This document shows positions 11,047 to 22,820 of a DNA stretch of 64,000 nt, piece after piece. The notes under the pieces are model-generated. The model made no database searches. It was not told where the DNA came from and worked only from the letters and a program-made list of their open reading frames with translations. This stretch comes from Siderastrea siderea (taxonomy: Eukaryota; Cnidaria; Anthozoa; Scleractinia; Rhizangiidae): assembly GCA_964030785.1 (NCBI GenBank), contig OZ034968.1, positions 32,015,186-32,079,185 of the forward strand, given 5' to 3'. A program made the position numbers and the translations under genes. The first letter of the stretch is position 1. Every line of letters begins with the position of its first letter.

Positions 11047-12759
11047 TGACGTCAGAGAAAATGATTGGAACTCTTAGCATCCTGTGCATGTACGTCAAGA
11101 ACTTTGAAATAAGACACGCTCTTTTCCCTTACTTTCTATTTTTAATGTGTGTTCTTTCCTTTAATGCCCGCTACACGGGCGGTCTGCAATGGGCATGACA
11201 GGACGGAGAAAGCGCGAACTGTAAGTACCTCCTGTTGCCCCATACAAATTCTTAGAAAACTTTTTTAAGAATTGTGAGGGTTTTTCAAGCGTATCTAATG
11301 GGATTACCGCAAGGCGTCGTAATCTGCTGCTTCATGATCGAAATGTCACTGCATCAAATGTAAACCAGAACAGCGGAGACGTAAGGATCGACTTATGCAT
11401 GTCATCAAGTCATAATAAAACGTGACTTGATTTGCCCATAGAGAAATGTTACGCATCATTCACAAGTCATCACCAGACAATGTTGGTCAATCAAATCAGT
11501 GTAGGAAATCCGAACCAAAAACTCATTTATGAAACAATTTATCTGCGGCAAGGAGAGACCGCTCAAGCTGTAAGCAATGGAAAAATAAAAAAAAATTAAA
11601 AAAAAAACAAACGCGGCGAAAAGCGAAATAATCTTGCTTGCTCTGTTTGACTGTTGAGTTTGACAAGAAAACTCCGCGATGGACTTTCGCCAACAATAAA
11701 CGCCGAACACCAGGAGGTCTTTTTACTTTTGTACATCATTATTTGTCACCGGATGCTAGTAACGAAAAGGATCAATGAAGTGTTTTCTTGCAGTTTCTGG
11801 TTTCATTTTGTTGAGAAACGATGTAATGTTACAAGGGGTTGTTAAACGCTAATTTCAGCGCTTTCTTTCTTTCTTATACCGTCAATGAACTCGTTTCCGA
11901 AGCTTAAAAGCGATGTGATTAGATTGACGTTGTCCTGGAAGTATGGAAATCGACAGTCTGTTTTCGTTTTGTGTCAAACAATGGGATAAATTCAAACTAC
12001 ATTACAGCCTGATTATAGTGAACATTAGATGAGAGAAATCTTCCTTGATGTCCTTTACAAAAGTCTCACGTAGTGGCCTGGTAACTCTGTGTGTAAGCCG
12101 CGCAAAATCATTACCGATATAACTGTAGCTGCTAACTCAGTTACGTAGTCTTGTCGGCATGGGAAAAAATTAGAGGGCTACAAGAACTGAACAAAGGCAC
12201 GTGATCGATCTGCAATTCACTGAGTAACAGTGTTGTTATTTATCTGAGATATGCCTTGGTTGCATTTAAGATTTCGTCGCCTCATTACAACTATAAATCA
12301 TTGCTAATCACAAACGCCGGCGAAGTTACATGAATTACATGCCAGGTTTATTTCGCCAGTATTTGGGATCGGCTTCGATCAGTGCTCAATAAAAGCACTA
12401 AAATTTTTGGCGGGAATTTCTGTAGATCGAACAAACGCAAAACAGCATTGTATGGCGAGTTGGATACCAAATTTATTTATTAAAATTAATTCAACTAACC
12501 CACATTAATTTGTTTACAAGGTCTGGTTGCAGTAAGATGCTAAGGAACAGAATCAGAAGAAATCAGTAATGTTTGAAATCGGCTTTGCTTTTTCGGTCTA
12601 GTTTGAAAACAAGTCAGACGATGGATCAGGCACCTCTTTTGTAAGAACGACTGTCCACCAAGTTGACAGTATGTTTGCCACTTACTAACTCTGATTCATG
12701 GAAGATATTGAAATTTCAATTATTGCGATGTCCATTTTGCCAGTCCATAACTTAGTTAA
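11047..12759. other. Intergenic DNA, nothing recognised
   Basis: AT-rich DNA with short unrelated open frames and an A-rich tract near 11,580-11,610. No domain, RNA gene or strong repeat was seen. Confidence 0.4.
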
Positions 12760-13135
12760 TACAGGCCAATCCCGCTGAGTAACATTTCGAGTCTTCTCAG
12801 CTCTCACAGCAGTAATGTTTGAGTAAAAACATGCAAATTTGAAACTCAATTGACGAATATTTGTTTCTTTGTGACGGCAGCAACCATCCCTGCTCTTAAG
12901 ATGACTCATCTTTCACTAGCAGGGCTGCCAAGATGTCACATCTTCTGCCAGTTTGTGTTTGCTGTTGTCACAAGAAATAAATAGCAGTTGATAAAAACCA
13001 AAAAAGCAACACCAAGAACAACAAACAATAATAATGACCCGGCCGTGAATAAGGAATGAAAGCTATGGTTACAAAACCTTTGTGCTCAGCTGATTTCTTG
13101 AAACGATTTGTCAGGCTACCCGGCCATAGTAAGTA
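12760..13135 (+). repeat. Direct repeat, copy 1
   Basis: Matches the segment at about 13,255-13,600 in the same orientation. Shared blocks include a Phe/Ser-coded GAGTCTTCTCA-like start, TATTTGTTTCTTTGTGACGG, GCCAGTTTGTGTTTGCTG and the AGAAATAAAT end, followed by an A-rich tract and CCCGGCC. Divergence is moderate with indels. No coding role is visible. Confidence 0.75.
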
Positions 13136-13254
13136 GAGTTAAGGACGAGAGCTGCCTGTATAACTAAGTCTGGAACTGGCAAAATGAACATAGAAATATA
13201 TAAAAAGTTCAAAGCAGCGACTTTTAGTCGGAAAGTAGCTTTTGGCGAAATCCG

Positions 13255-13600
13255 TGATCAACCTGAGCCATAGTCTTCTCACTTCTCATAGCAATGAAGT
13301 TTGAGAAAAAAAAAAAGAAAAACAAAAAGAAAAAGAAAAAGAAAGAGTTGAAACCCTGGTTGAAACTCAATCAGCGGAAGAATATTTGTTTCTTTGTGAC
13401 GGTGGCAACCATTCCTGACACATCTTTTATTAGCGGGGCTGCCAAGATGACACATCTTTTGCCAGTTTGTGTTTGCTGCTGTCACGAGAAATAAATGTCG
13501 CTACAACAAGAGCAGTTGGTAAAAACAAAACAAAAAAAAAACACACACAAGAAAAACAGAACAACAACAACTTATGAGAAAGCCCGGCCGAGAAGAGAGC
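13255..13600 (+). repeat. Direct repeat, copy 2
   Basis: Second copy of the 12,760 repeat. It differs by an inserted (AAAAAG)n-like tract at 13,303-13,343 and a longer A/C-rich stretch at 13,520-13,570. Confidence 0.75.
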
Positions 13601-14815
13601 GCGAGAAGGCTGTGGCTGAAACCCTATGTATTAGGATACTGTCTTCAAACAATTCGGCAGCCAACTATAAGACAGTTTTTAAAAGTAGACTTAGGAACGT
13701 ATACTGCAAATGACAACCAATTTGTTTCGCCCTAGAACGTTTTTCCACTCTTGGCACTGGTTACATGTATTTGCTACGAGTTGTCATTGGCTCATTTGAT
13801 TGGCTGCATCTTGTTATTGGTTTAGTTTTATGATACCTAATTGTTTTGAAATTTGTCCTGCCTCAACGTCATGCCAGAGCTAGCTAGTAATGAAACTGTG
13901 TCAAATTAAATAAAAGAAGTTGAAAGCAGGGAATTAGAAATCCACTGACTCTGGCGTCCACATTTTTTCCTCACGACTGCTCATCTTTATCGTGCGCTTT
14001 TCGTCTGTCAGTAAAGCAGTGATAAACGTTCGCTGAGTCTTGGGAGATGTTTCACGCTTGCTTAATATCGGGATCAGAAAGAACTACATTTGCAGGCTTA
14101 TGTTACGAATATACATGCATCAAAGAGGGATCATCGCGTGCAGTATACCTTTAAATTCAGTTAAATGATTTGTGGAAGGAAAACGTTTTTCATAAAATCT
14201 AACAATGCGGTACAAACTTGCAATTGAAGAAGGTGACGAGAATCGCAGACGCATTGGTTGAGTCTTTTAAAACTCGCGCGAGAATATTCAGACATTTATA
14301 CAGGCATAGGCTGAGCAAGCACAAATCAAGTTTTGTCCGTACCAGTTGATGGGTTTCTGTACGTATTTAGAACTTTCGGAGAAACTAGAAAAAGCAGACA
14401 TTGCAAAATAAATAAATAAAATAAGATATTGAAAACGGAACTTTTGGAAATAGTGAGAAAATTTTATCAGTTGGAAAGGAATACACGCAGCTTGTGACCA
14501 TAGTTCCTGTAGAGATTGTACAATGATACATTTTGGGGCACACAATTACACACTCGTCGTGCTCGGCTCAAGGTAAACGCGAGGCACGTTTCCTCGCGGC
14601 AGGCGGTTTTTACGCTCCCACGCATATATTTTTGCTCGAATATCCTGTGTAGAAAAGCCAGATCAGAGAGACTGCTCCTTGTTTTTGGTTGATCGTGACA
14701 GAATATCAAAGAACCTCGTGCTTTTCTTTCCATTCTTGGAGAGCTTAGTTTTACCCGCTGTATACAAAATCGAAAAGTTTACTAACAAGATGGACGGAAA
14801 TCCGCGTGAATTACT
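13601..14815. other. Intergenic DNA, nothing recognised
   Basis: No domain-bearing frame, RNA gene or repeat family was identified before the TIR at 14,816. Confidence 0.35.
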
Positions 14816-14995
14816 GAGGGAGCGGTCATTATTTAGAGCAGGGGAGGGGGTGGATGATTTCTTAACCCCAAACAGCATAAGTCTATCACCCTTCCTTTAG
14901 CAGATAGTAACTTTCTGTAACCCCTCCTTGAAGTGATTGAAAAAATTCATAATCCCTCCTTTAATATTTTGAAGAACAACACAACACTTTTTAGT

Positions 14996-15039
14996 TTCAA
15001 AAACATGTTTCGGCATCCCTGATGCCATCCTCAGTTGAA
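14996..15039 (-). ncRNA. Hammerhead-ribozyme-like motif at the Penelope-like 3' end
   Basis: Read on the minus strand: TTCAA, then CTGAGGA (fits the CUGANGA core), a 6-bp hairpin GGCATC/GATGCC with loop AGG, then GAAA, a minimal CATG stem III, and a closing TTGAA that pairs with the first TTCAA. One extra U precedes helix II and one extra U follows the cleavage region, so activity is uncertain. Hammerhead motifs in Penelope-like element termini are established knowledge; assigning this copy is inference. It lies about 120 bases past the stop of the Penelope-like frame. Confidence 0.55.
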
Positions 15040-15162
15040 GGAAAAAGTTACAACAAAGCTATTTATATGCAATATAGTGATTAGAATTGTAAATGAAAAT
15101 GTATAGGCAAGAGTGACAAGAAAAAAGCGTGATTATGTGAAATCTAAACAAACAACTTCAAA

Positions 15163-16505
15163 TTAATGTTTAACCTGTTGATTTAAAGTGGGCTTTTCCC
15201 AGTGGATATGTAAGGATTCTTTGATCTTTAGTTGAAAACTTGTAGTGGCGCAGTCCAAAATGCTGATGCAATTGGTCGAACACAAATCGCGGCAATTTTC
15301 AGATTGTTGCAAGTGTTTGTACACGTGAGAGGCCCTATCCGTCGCTAAATGCTCACGTACGCGTGTTGAAAAGTGGCGGGTGGTTTCACCGACGTAACAA
15401 GCGTTACAGCCTGCACATGAAAATTTGTAAACAACACTCGAACGGAGATTGCTTGGGATAGGGTCCTTCTCGCTAAACAAGTTTCCCATTTTAAAAGAAG
15501 AGAAAATTAACCTAATATCAATGTTATTACAGTAGCGTTTTATCAGGTGGCGAATGCGTTTCTGAGTGACGCCAGAATAATGGCCTATATAAGGTAACTT
15601 GAAATAAAAAGTTGAGACCTTGTCAGGAACACAACCCACAGAGCAAACTTCGCTTTCGATCCTGGTTACATATTGATTAATAATATCCCTTTCAATAAGG
15701 TGGGTAGGGAAAAGGTTCTTCTTGAGAATTTGAGTGAGGTACTTGCTGTCTTTGTGAAAACCAGCCCAGGTGCTATTGATTTTGTAGGTTCGGTCAACAC
15801 GTGTCCTGATGAGACCAAGTTTGTAGGAATATGAAGTGAAACTGAAATAATTGGTGAGGAGGCCAGTGAAGGTTTTCTTACGATAAACACTAGTGATAGG
15901 GGCATGAGAACAGTTGTTGTCGATAAGGACATCTAAAAAAGGTATTCTGTGATCCGCTTCTTTCTCCATGGTGAACCTAATGTTGGGGTGTTTGGAATTT
16001 ATATAATGAAAAAATAATAAGGCGTCATTCTCAGAGTGAAACAAACAAAACGTGTCATCGACGTATCGACGATAAAACAGAATTTCAGAGGCATCAAATT
16101 TTCTAACCATGACTTTTCATGGTGTCCCATAAAGAGATTTGCGAGGACAGGGGCAAGGGGGGAGCCCATGGCCACACCATCGATCTGGTCATAGAAGGAA
16201 CCATTAAATAGAAAATGTGTTTGTGCGGTTGCCACAGAAAAGAGATCCCTGAGCTCGGTGTCACTTAGTTTGATATCGGGGTTTCCCTCGAGGATATACT
16301 TAAGCGCCAGGTCAATGCACTCCTCCAGAGGTATGTTTGTAAAAAGACTTTCCAAGTCAAATGAAACCAAAAATTTACCATACATAGGTACATCCTGAAT
16401 GTCACGAACAAATGAAAAAGTATCCATAGCACAATGTTCAGATGGGATGTGAGGCGTTAAAAGTCCGCATAAATATTTAGACAGATTATAATTATATTTA
16501 AACTA
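15163..16505 (-). pseudogene. Penelope-like reverse transcriptase + GIY-YIG endonuclease, frameshifted and 5'-truncated
   Basis: Two overlapping minus-strand frames make one broken protein. The upstream frame (15,999-16,427, open back to about 16,490) holds RT motifs FDLESLFTNIP and GVAMGSPLAPVLANLF. The downstream frame (15,163-16,110) holds the catalytic RRYVDD (residues 14-19), the RT tail, and the endonuclease CAGCNACYVGETTRHFSTR (residues 232-250) with REHL. The two are offset by one frameshift near 16,100-16,115. An in-frame TAG occurs near 16,490, and the N-terminal RT portion is missing. Penelope-like elements copy their RNA into DNA at nicked targets, using the GIY-YIG domain as nuclease. 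Because of the frameshift and truncation this copy is unlikely to be autonomous. Confidence 0.85.
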
Positions 16506-16856
16506 AAACACTTTTAACAGGCCACTAGTGCTTGAATTGGTGTAAATTAAACACAGTAACTGTCATGAACAAGCCATTCAAGCAAGGGCCTCGCTCAAAC
16601 TTAGTAAACAACCTGAAAGAATGCTTACGGAATACCGGAAGAAAGACTGCATTAAAAAGGAGGAAAACTATGTGATTTCTGCCAGGCACATGACTGGCTG
16701 GGACCAAGCCAGGAAAGAATACCTCAGCCAGTTCCAGATTCCAATAACCACTATATGAAGCCTTTTGAAACCCCAATGAGTAGAAGATTTCCCGATGACT
16801 TGCAGCCCAGAGTTAATATTAAAAAAAGTTTAGTAATGGAAATCTGCAGACAAAGA

Positions 16857-17361
16857 CTGACATTGACCACTTTGCCACCAAATTTGCAGTTGATCCGAAA
16901 TTAGTAAAGGAGTATATGCAGCATCTAAATGATCTTAAACAAAGTCAGCAGCTTAGGCAGAAGACATTCGAGGAATATGAATGGTGACAATTAGTTCAGG
17001 GAGGAGAAATCAGCAAATTGTGAAAGTATTCGAACTAGACGTCAAATATCTGGACAAACACAATCTTCTTACCGGAAAGAAAGAATTAAAGGACGATAAA
17101 GTAAAATGCATAATAAGTCATGTTCTTAGAAACGATATCTTCAGCAACTCACACAAACGCTGTCGCCAGGTCGCTTGTTCCAGTTACAAACGAAGAGAAC
17201 GCTTGGATGGATCAGACAAGGATGACGACGATGACAGTGATGATGATGATGATGACGATGATGATGATGATGAGCGGTCAGATTCAGAAGAGGACTTGGT
17301 CCTGAATGATTTGGATGAGTCAGCAGAGTCGGCGGACAGTGAGATGGAAGCTAGAAAATGA
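16857..17361 (+). pseudogene. Decayed gene with SAP-like motif and acidic tail
   Basis: One frame from 16,857 reads TDIDHFATKFAVDPKLVKEY and on to KTFEEYEW, then meets TGA at 16,985. A second frame (16,981-17,361) continues with a helix-turn-helix SAP-like pattern, FELDVKYLDKHNLLTGKK then DDKVKCIISHVL. An Asp/Ser tract and an acidic C-terminus follow, and AATAAA signals lie near 17,453 and 17,477. SAP modules bind DNA, and such modules with acidic tails occur in cnidarian multicopy proteins of unknown function (family recollection). Weak traces of the same gene may extend upstream to about 16,560. Internal stops and frame changes indicate a pseudogene. It sits inside the TIR-bounded segment. 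Confidence 0.6.
17219..17272. repeat. GAT/GAC trinucleotide tract
   Basis: About 17 GAY codons encode a run of aspartates interrupted by one serine within the decayed SAP-like gene. The complementary poly-Ser frame is a shadow. Confidence 0.9.
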
Positions 17362-17624
17362 AGATCCACCAGAACTATTTGATCAGGTTATCCTTAGGTC
17401 TGAAAGACTGGCCACCACTTGGCAAAGCCGATCCCTAGTGCGAAACTAGAACAATAAAAACATATTCCTTGGAATGAATAAAATGTTCATTGATTTCTAG
17501 TATCCCCTCCTTTTTTTCCCTGTGGATATTCCATAACCCCTCCTCCAGCAATTCGCAAAAATCTATAACCCTTCCCTAATATCATCCACCCCCTCCCCTG
17601 CTCTAAATAATGACCCCTCCCTGA

Positions 17625-18051
17625 GAGACATTTGAGATCGCTTCCTCTGATACGCCTTGATTTAGGCTTTGTTAGCCTCCGAGAATAGTCGGAGGATAAA
17701 TAACGAGGATAAATTCGAAATCGAACACAGCTTTGCCTTCGAAAACAAATTCATCGGCTAGCCAAGGGGGGAAAGCCTGTCTACAACTTACACGTGGAGG
17801 AATGTCACAAAATTCAGTCTTTTATTTATTTCAGGGAATTACGTTTTCACGAAAACCACAAGTTTATGTCTTTCATTCAGAACATAGTGTCATTTTACAA
17901 TATTCACCGTGGCTTTATATTTAAGAAGCGATGATAGCTTGATTTCCAACCGTTAAACAGATTTTCACACCGTTTCCCAAAAAGAGCCGAAAAACACTCT
18001 GCGTGAAACGATAGTTACAGTTAACGCTTTAACCGTCCTCTCATGTACCAG
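17625..18051. other. Spacer between two repeat elements
   Basis: No supported gene or structure in this interval. Confidence 0.35.
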
Positions 18052-18055
18052 TTAA

Positions 18056-19662
18056 GGTGTTTCGATACAGTTTTTTGGGAACCATACCTAACTTTTTGAA
18101 TTGGCTCTTAGACAGTCTTCTCCTTACCAGATCATCGTGAAATTTGCAATACTTGTTGGTTTTGGATTGAACTTTAGTGTGGTTTACATTTTGTGAAAAT
18201 CGATATTTCCATGACAACGATAAACAAAAATCCTCGAAAACAGTAAAATTGAAATTTTGTGCGATCCAGATTTCACTTTGAAAAGCAAATACCAACATCT
18301 TAAACTGTGGTGTATGGCAGACAAAATATACAAGAACAAAAAAATTCTGTATGTTTGTTTTGAAGTAAATCGCAAAAACATTTTCAACCTTAGTTTTTGC
18401 ATAGTAATAGTAAATGCACCGAAAAATAATCAATGCTTGGATGAAATGGCTAAAAAATACTGTTAAAATGAGTCTTTTCCTTACTATTTTACGCCTAGAA
18501 TGTTTTGTTGAAACTGATGTTAGCGATCTCGAGAACGAATTGTTTTTCTAAGATCATTCGCGTAATAATTTTGTGGTAATTTTTGAATTTGAGCGCTTTT
18601 GCGAAAATCTTAAGAACGGCTCGATAGATTTTTTTAAAACATTAAACACACGTGCTTCACGATGTGACCCATTTTCGTGTAGAGTCTTATTAACATTGAT
18701 TCACTGGAACACTTTTAGATTTAACGTTAAAGAGAACGTATGAACCGATGGAAAAGCTTGCGTTACAAATTCACCGTTGGCAAGTAAATGCTAATATATT
18801 CAAAGTAATGCGTAATTCATTGCTTCGTGATTTTTATCCGATTTGTTCTTTGTTCTTTGTCCCTGTAGATTACAACGAAAAGTAAAAATCACGAAGGAAT
18901 GCATTGCACATTACTTTGAATATATTAGCATTTACTTGCCAACTGTGAATATGTAACGCAAGCTTTTCCGTCGGTTCATACGTCCTCTTTAACGTTAAAT
19001 CTAAAAGTGTTCCAGTGGATCAATGTTAATAAGACTCAATACTAAAACTGGTCACATCTTCAAGCACGCGTATTTAACTTTTTAAAAAGATCTATCGAGC
19101 CGTTCCTAAGATTTTCGCAAAAGCGCTCAAATTAAAAAATTACCACAAAATTATTACGCGAATGATCTTAGAAAAACAATTCGTTCTCATGATCGCGAAC
19201 ACCACTTTCAACAAAACTTTCTAGGCGTAAAATAGTAGGTAAAAGACACATTTTAACAGTATTTTCTAGCCATTTCATCAAAGCATCGATTATTTTCGGT
19301 GCATTTGCTATTATTATGCAAAAACTAAGGTTGAAAATGTTTTTGCGATTTCCTTCAAAACAAACATACAGAATTTTTTTGTTCTTGTATATTTTGTTTG
19401 CCATACACCATAGTTTAAGATGTTGGTATTTGCTTTTCAAAGTGAAATCTGGATCGCACAAAATTTGAATTTTACTCTTTTTAAGGATTTTTGTTTATCG
19501 TTGTCATGGAAATATCGATTTTCACAAAATGTAAACCACACTAAAGTTCAATCCAAAACCAACAAGTATTACAAATTGCACGTTGATCTGACAAGGAGAA
19601 GACTGCCTAAGAGCCGATTAAAAAAGTTAGGTATGGTCCCAAAAAAACTGTATCGAAACACC
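18056..19662. mobile_element. 1.6-kb palindromic fold-back element flanked by TTAA
   Basis: The left arm (18,056-18,840) and right arm (about 18,880-19,662) are inverted copies around a spacer of roughly 40 bases. The ends read GGTGTTTCGATACAG and CTGTATCGAAACACC. TTAA sits immediately outside both ends (18,052-18,055 and 19,663-19,666), as for piggyBac-type target duplications. The arms carry matching open frames (18,041-18,433 minus and 19,420-19,698 plus) with no recognised domain. The arms differ by scattered substitutions and a few indels. No transposase is visible, so it is probably non-autonomous. Confidence 0.85.
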
Positions 19663-19666
19663 TTAA

Positions 19667-20039
19667 AGCCCTTTAGGGACGCATCATTAGAACATTGATT
19701 GGAGGGGATGCTTTCGAGAATATACAGACTTGATTGAAATAAATGTCAACACAGGCTGATTGTAAACATTTTTTAAATTTATAGCACTATTTATCATGTA
19801 ACAGAGTAGAAATACTGTGAACAACGAGAGTTGAAGGAGAAATAAAGAAAGTGAAAGCTGCGAAATGCAGTCCTCTTTATAGTTAGATCAGTGCCAGTAC
19901 AATTTCTCGTACAGGATAGGGGGTGGGAGTGGGGGGTGGTAACGGAAATTGCACGATAAGTTGTCCTGTCTATCGCCTGTGAAGGTTCTGAGATCAAACG
20001 CTACGCGCGATCATTCTCCGACCTTCTCTCACCTTCCCT
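19667..20039. other. Spacer, nothing recognised
   Basis: A G-rich patch at 19,917-19,939 is the only notable composition. No gene is supported. Confidence 0.35.
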
Positions 20040-20079
20040 TTTTCCTCTTGTAGAATCTGTCGAAACTGTTAACTTTTTG

Positions 20080-20730
20080 TCGATAATCGATAACATTCGA
20101 TAACAATCGATAAAATTAATTGATTGTATCGGAAATGGATAAAAAAATGATAAACGGATTTGTTGTGAGAAATCGATATTTATCGATTTTTCAATCAGTT
20201 TTATCGAATCTATCGAAAATTATCGATTTTATTGGTAACATTTGTTGTGTGGAAATATGTGAGCTTTAATAATAACGACAACCGTTATAACCAGCTCTAA
20301 TATCGGGTAAACAAAAGATTGCCGTCGCTTCCACCCAAAACGTTTTCCTTGGCGGTTGCTTAGAGAGGTAAATAGCCGAGATGTCACTTTCGCAGATACT
20401 TGGGTCGATACAGCACAGTTATCCTGCCAACTAAATAAACCACATTTACTGAAATACAAATACAGTTTTATTCGTAAGCAAAGCTACCGCAATCTGCAGT
20501 TTACTGCGATTAAACGTCTTTTAAAAACAAAATCAATGTCAGAAATTAAAGACATGTACGATCGACATCCATCGATAAAATCGATAAAATCGATAACAGT
20601 AATTACCAGAAGAGTTGTGAGTATCGATTTTTATCGATTGATCGATACAATCGATAACGTTTACGTGATTGATATCGATAGCTATCGATTTATCAAACGG
20701 TTTTCCGATATCGATTTTTATCGATTGCCC
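20080..20730. repeat. Two clusters of ATCGAT/TATCGATA motifs
   Basis: Many copies of ATCGATA, ATCGATTTT and related forms occur at 20,080-20,233 and 20,570-20,730, in both orientations, including GATATCGATAGCTATCGATT near 20,671. TATCGATA is the DREF-type element in insects (established), but a role in this genome is unproven. It may simply be a degenerate short-motif repeat. Confidence 0.75.
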
Positions 20731-21227
20731 ACGTCGGGAGTACATGCAAGTTACAAAATGGTCATCTATTAATTATTTCATTTTAAAATTATTGCGTAGC
20801 CCTCATTGACAGAACGACTTCCATTGATTTCATATTCTATTCTAAAGAAATAGATGATTTATCTTGTTTCTTATTGTTCGGAAAGCTTCTTTCCGTGTTA
20901 GGCGACCGCGGAAGAATGGTCTGCGGTTAATAGCAAATTTTAATATGGCGAACGATATGGCGTACTAAGCGAGCGCAAGGATCGGGATCGAGAAATACAG
21001 CGTATGGAACGAGAAGAAAGCCGTTCAAATTGGATTCACAAACGTTGCATTGGGCAAATTTGTTGATCATAATGACGAGGTTATGTATTTTACAAGGTAA
21101 GATGTACGAAGGATAATTCTTGCTTACAAATGTAACTCCTCTGGACCCTGTGACGAATGGGGCAGGAGCTGACGGAGCTTGCAATTGCAACTTCCACACT
21201 AAGCTTATGTCAAGGCGTTTTTACAGA
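20731..21227. other. Spacer, nothing recognised
   Basis: Short open frames without domain signature. No RNA gene or strong repeat seen. Confidence 0.35.
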
Positions 21228-21455
21228 CCAGGACCCGGTTGTTTAAAGCACGATTAAGCTAACCCAGGATTAGCGTGAACTTTGATTCCAGTTTGATTAC
21301 TAAACAAAAAAAAGACTTTTCCAAAATATTTTTGCCCCTCAGTTTTGAATTAGTTTTCTTTACCTTTTGCTCATTTTCAATGAGCAAGGTGAAAACCGCG
21401 ATTGGCTTTTAATCGTGGATAAGCGTTAATCCGCTTTCGAACAACCGGGCCCAGG
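21228..21455. mobile_element. Fold-back MITE
   Basis: Inverted ends are CCAGGACCCGGTTGTTTAAA on the left and the complement family CGAACAACCGGGCCCAGG on the right. Inner blocks AGCACGATTAAGC and AATCGTGGATAAGCG also pair imperfectly. Length is about 228 bases, non-coding. Confidence 0.65.
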
Positions 21456-22820
21456 TTATTTTTAGACAGGTTTACACGGTATTATTTCCCGCGAAAATTT
21501 AAGTTCCGGTGCGTATGAGTCTCATCCCTCTAAAATAGCGAGCGATAGTTCGTTCCTACGCCTTCTAAAATGCCCAATTTGTAACGCAAAGCATAACGCA
21601 CGTCTGACAAATCATTTGCAAAGCTTGTGATTGGTTAGCAAGGCTCTTTCAGGGATTTGAATTCGCAGGAAATTCAGTCTAAAAATAAACTCGTCTTTGA
21701 AAACGCCAAGACACGAATATAGGGCACTGAGTCGCGCTGAGTCCGGTTTATGGGCTCTTGAATGGGGATACTGGAGGATCAAATTTTATGAAAATACATT
21801 CAAAATTATACTAAAAAAATTTAAAAATACAGGAATGATCGCGGTTAACTGCCAATTAAACCATTTAGACGTGAAGGATCTTCGCAGTGATGCTAAGAAC
21901 ATGAAGAACGTTGTATTTACGTAATGATTTTTTTGAAAGGAGTGTTTGTTAGAGTGGGCGGCAGCTTTAATTAACTCATTTGAGGTACGTTTCTCTGACA
22001 TGGTCAAGATGGGAGGGAAATGGCAATATTCTAAAAAAAGTAAAAACTGATAGCCGACCGAATCAAATAAACAATTTGATCCGGTAAATTTATTGTAAAT
22101 TCAAAGTGTTTGTGGAGAAGTGACATATTAGCAAATAAGTGCTTCGGTTCGTTCTATATTTAAAACAAGGTTTATGAAACCACAACCTTTACTATCTTCT
22201 GAGTCGATGAATGCAATCTAATGCAATGTAAAATCTTCGTCAAAAGAGACTATTTTAGTGAAAACAAGTTTTCTTTCCAAATTTTCTTTCTCAGACAAAA
22301 CAACGACGGCAATAACGACTATTAGGACTGAATCATCTCGATTCAGACGCGTATCGGTTACAAACGGGGAATATTTTTGGACAAAACTCCCTGTCTAACA
22401 ATTTTAAAATTGTTAAAGTACAGGACGTGGGACACGCTTCGTTGACATCTGAATTTCATAAGTGAGAGCTAAAACACGATTGCCCCACTTGTATTACACC
22501 CACTTAATTAGTAAGAATAGAAGCCTAAATTAGGTGCTTGATTTAGTGCTAAAACTATGCACATTACTGTACATACTTAAATCGCAGCGTTTTAATATCC
22601 TTCAGAATATCGTTTCAAGACTCTGGTATATACTCACTGAATTGTTCTTCAGAGGAAAAGAAAGAAGCGTACAGGGTACATACGCATGAATTGAGATAAA
22701 TCGTCGAGTTAAGAGAGGAAATCAAGTAACACTGCTGTTGAATAACAAACTGAGAAAGAGTACCGCGGGGTCAGTACTGTACGAAGATTCTGCCTGAACT
22801 AATAAGACGAGGTCGGAACC
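21456..22820. other. Intergenic DNA upstream of GPCR 2
   Basis: No gene supported. It presumably includes the promoter and any 5' untranslated exon of the GPCR at 22,821. No TATA-type signal could be assigned. Confidence 0.35.

Larger units (their letters stand above)
14816..17624. mobile_element. 2.8-kb segment bounded by ~44-bp terminal inverted repeats
   Basis: The left end (14,816-14,859) and right end (17,581-17,624) are inverted copies of each other; the core on the left reads TTAGAGCAGGGGAGGGGGTG. Inside both ends lie similar subterminal pyrimidine- or purine-rich repeats (forms of ATAACCCCTCC near 14,918, 14,951, 17,532 and 17,566). The interior holds a Penelope-like fragment on the minus strand and a decayed SAP-like gene on the plus strand. 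This suggests a DNA transposon that later received a retroelement insertion. I could not define a target-site duplication. Confidence 0.7.

Noticed and set aside
17184..17369. Poly-serine open frame on the minus strand
   Set aside because: It is the complement of the GAT/GAC tract and has no independent support.
18041..18433. Open frame of 130 codons in the palindrome, with its partner at 19,420-19,698 on the other strand
   Set aside because: Both come from inverted arms of the TTAA-flanked element. There is no recognisable domain, and frame differences between arms suggest it is not a real protein.
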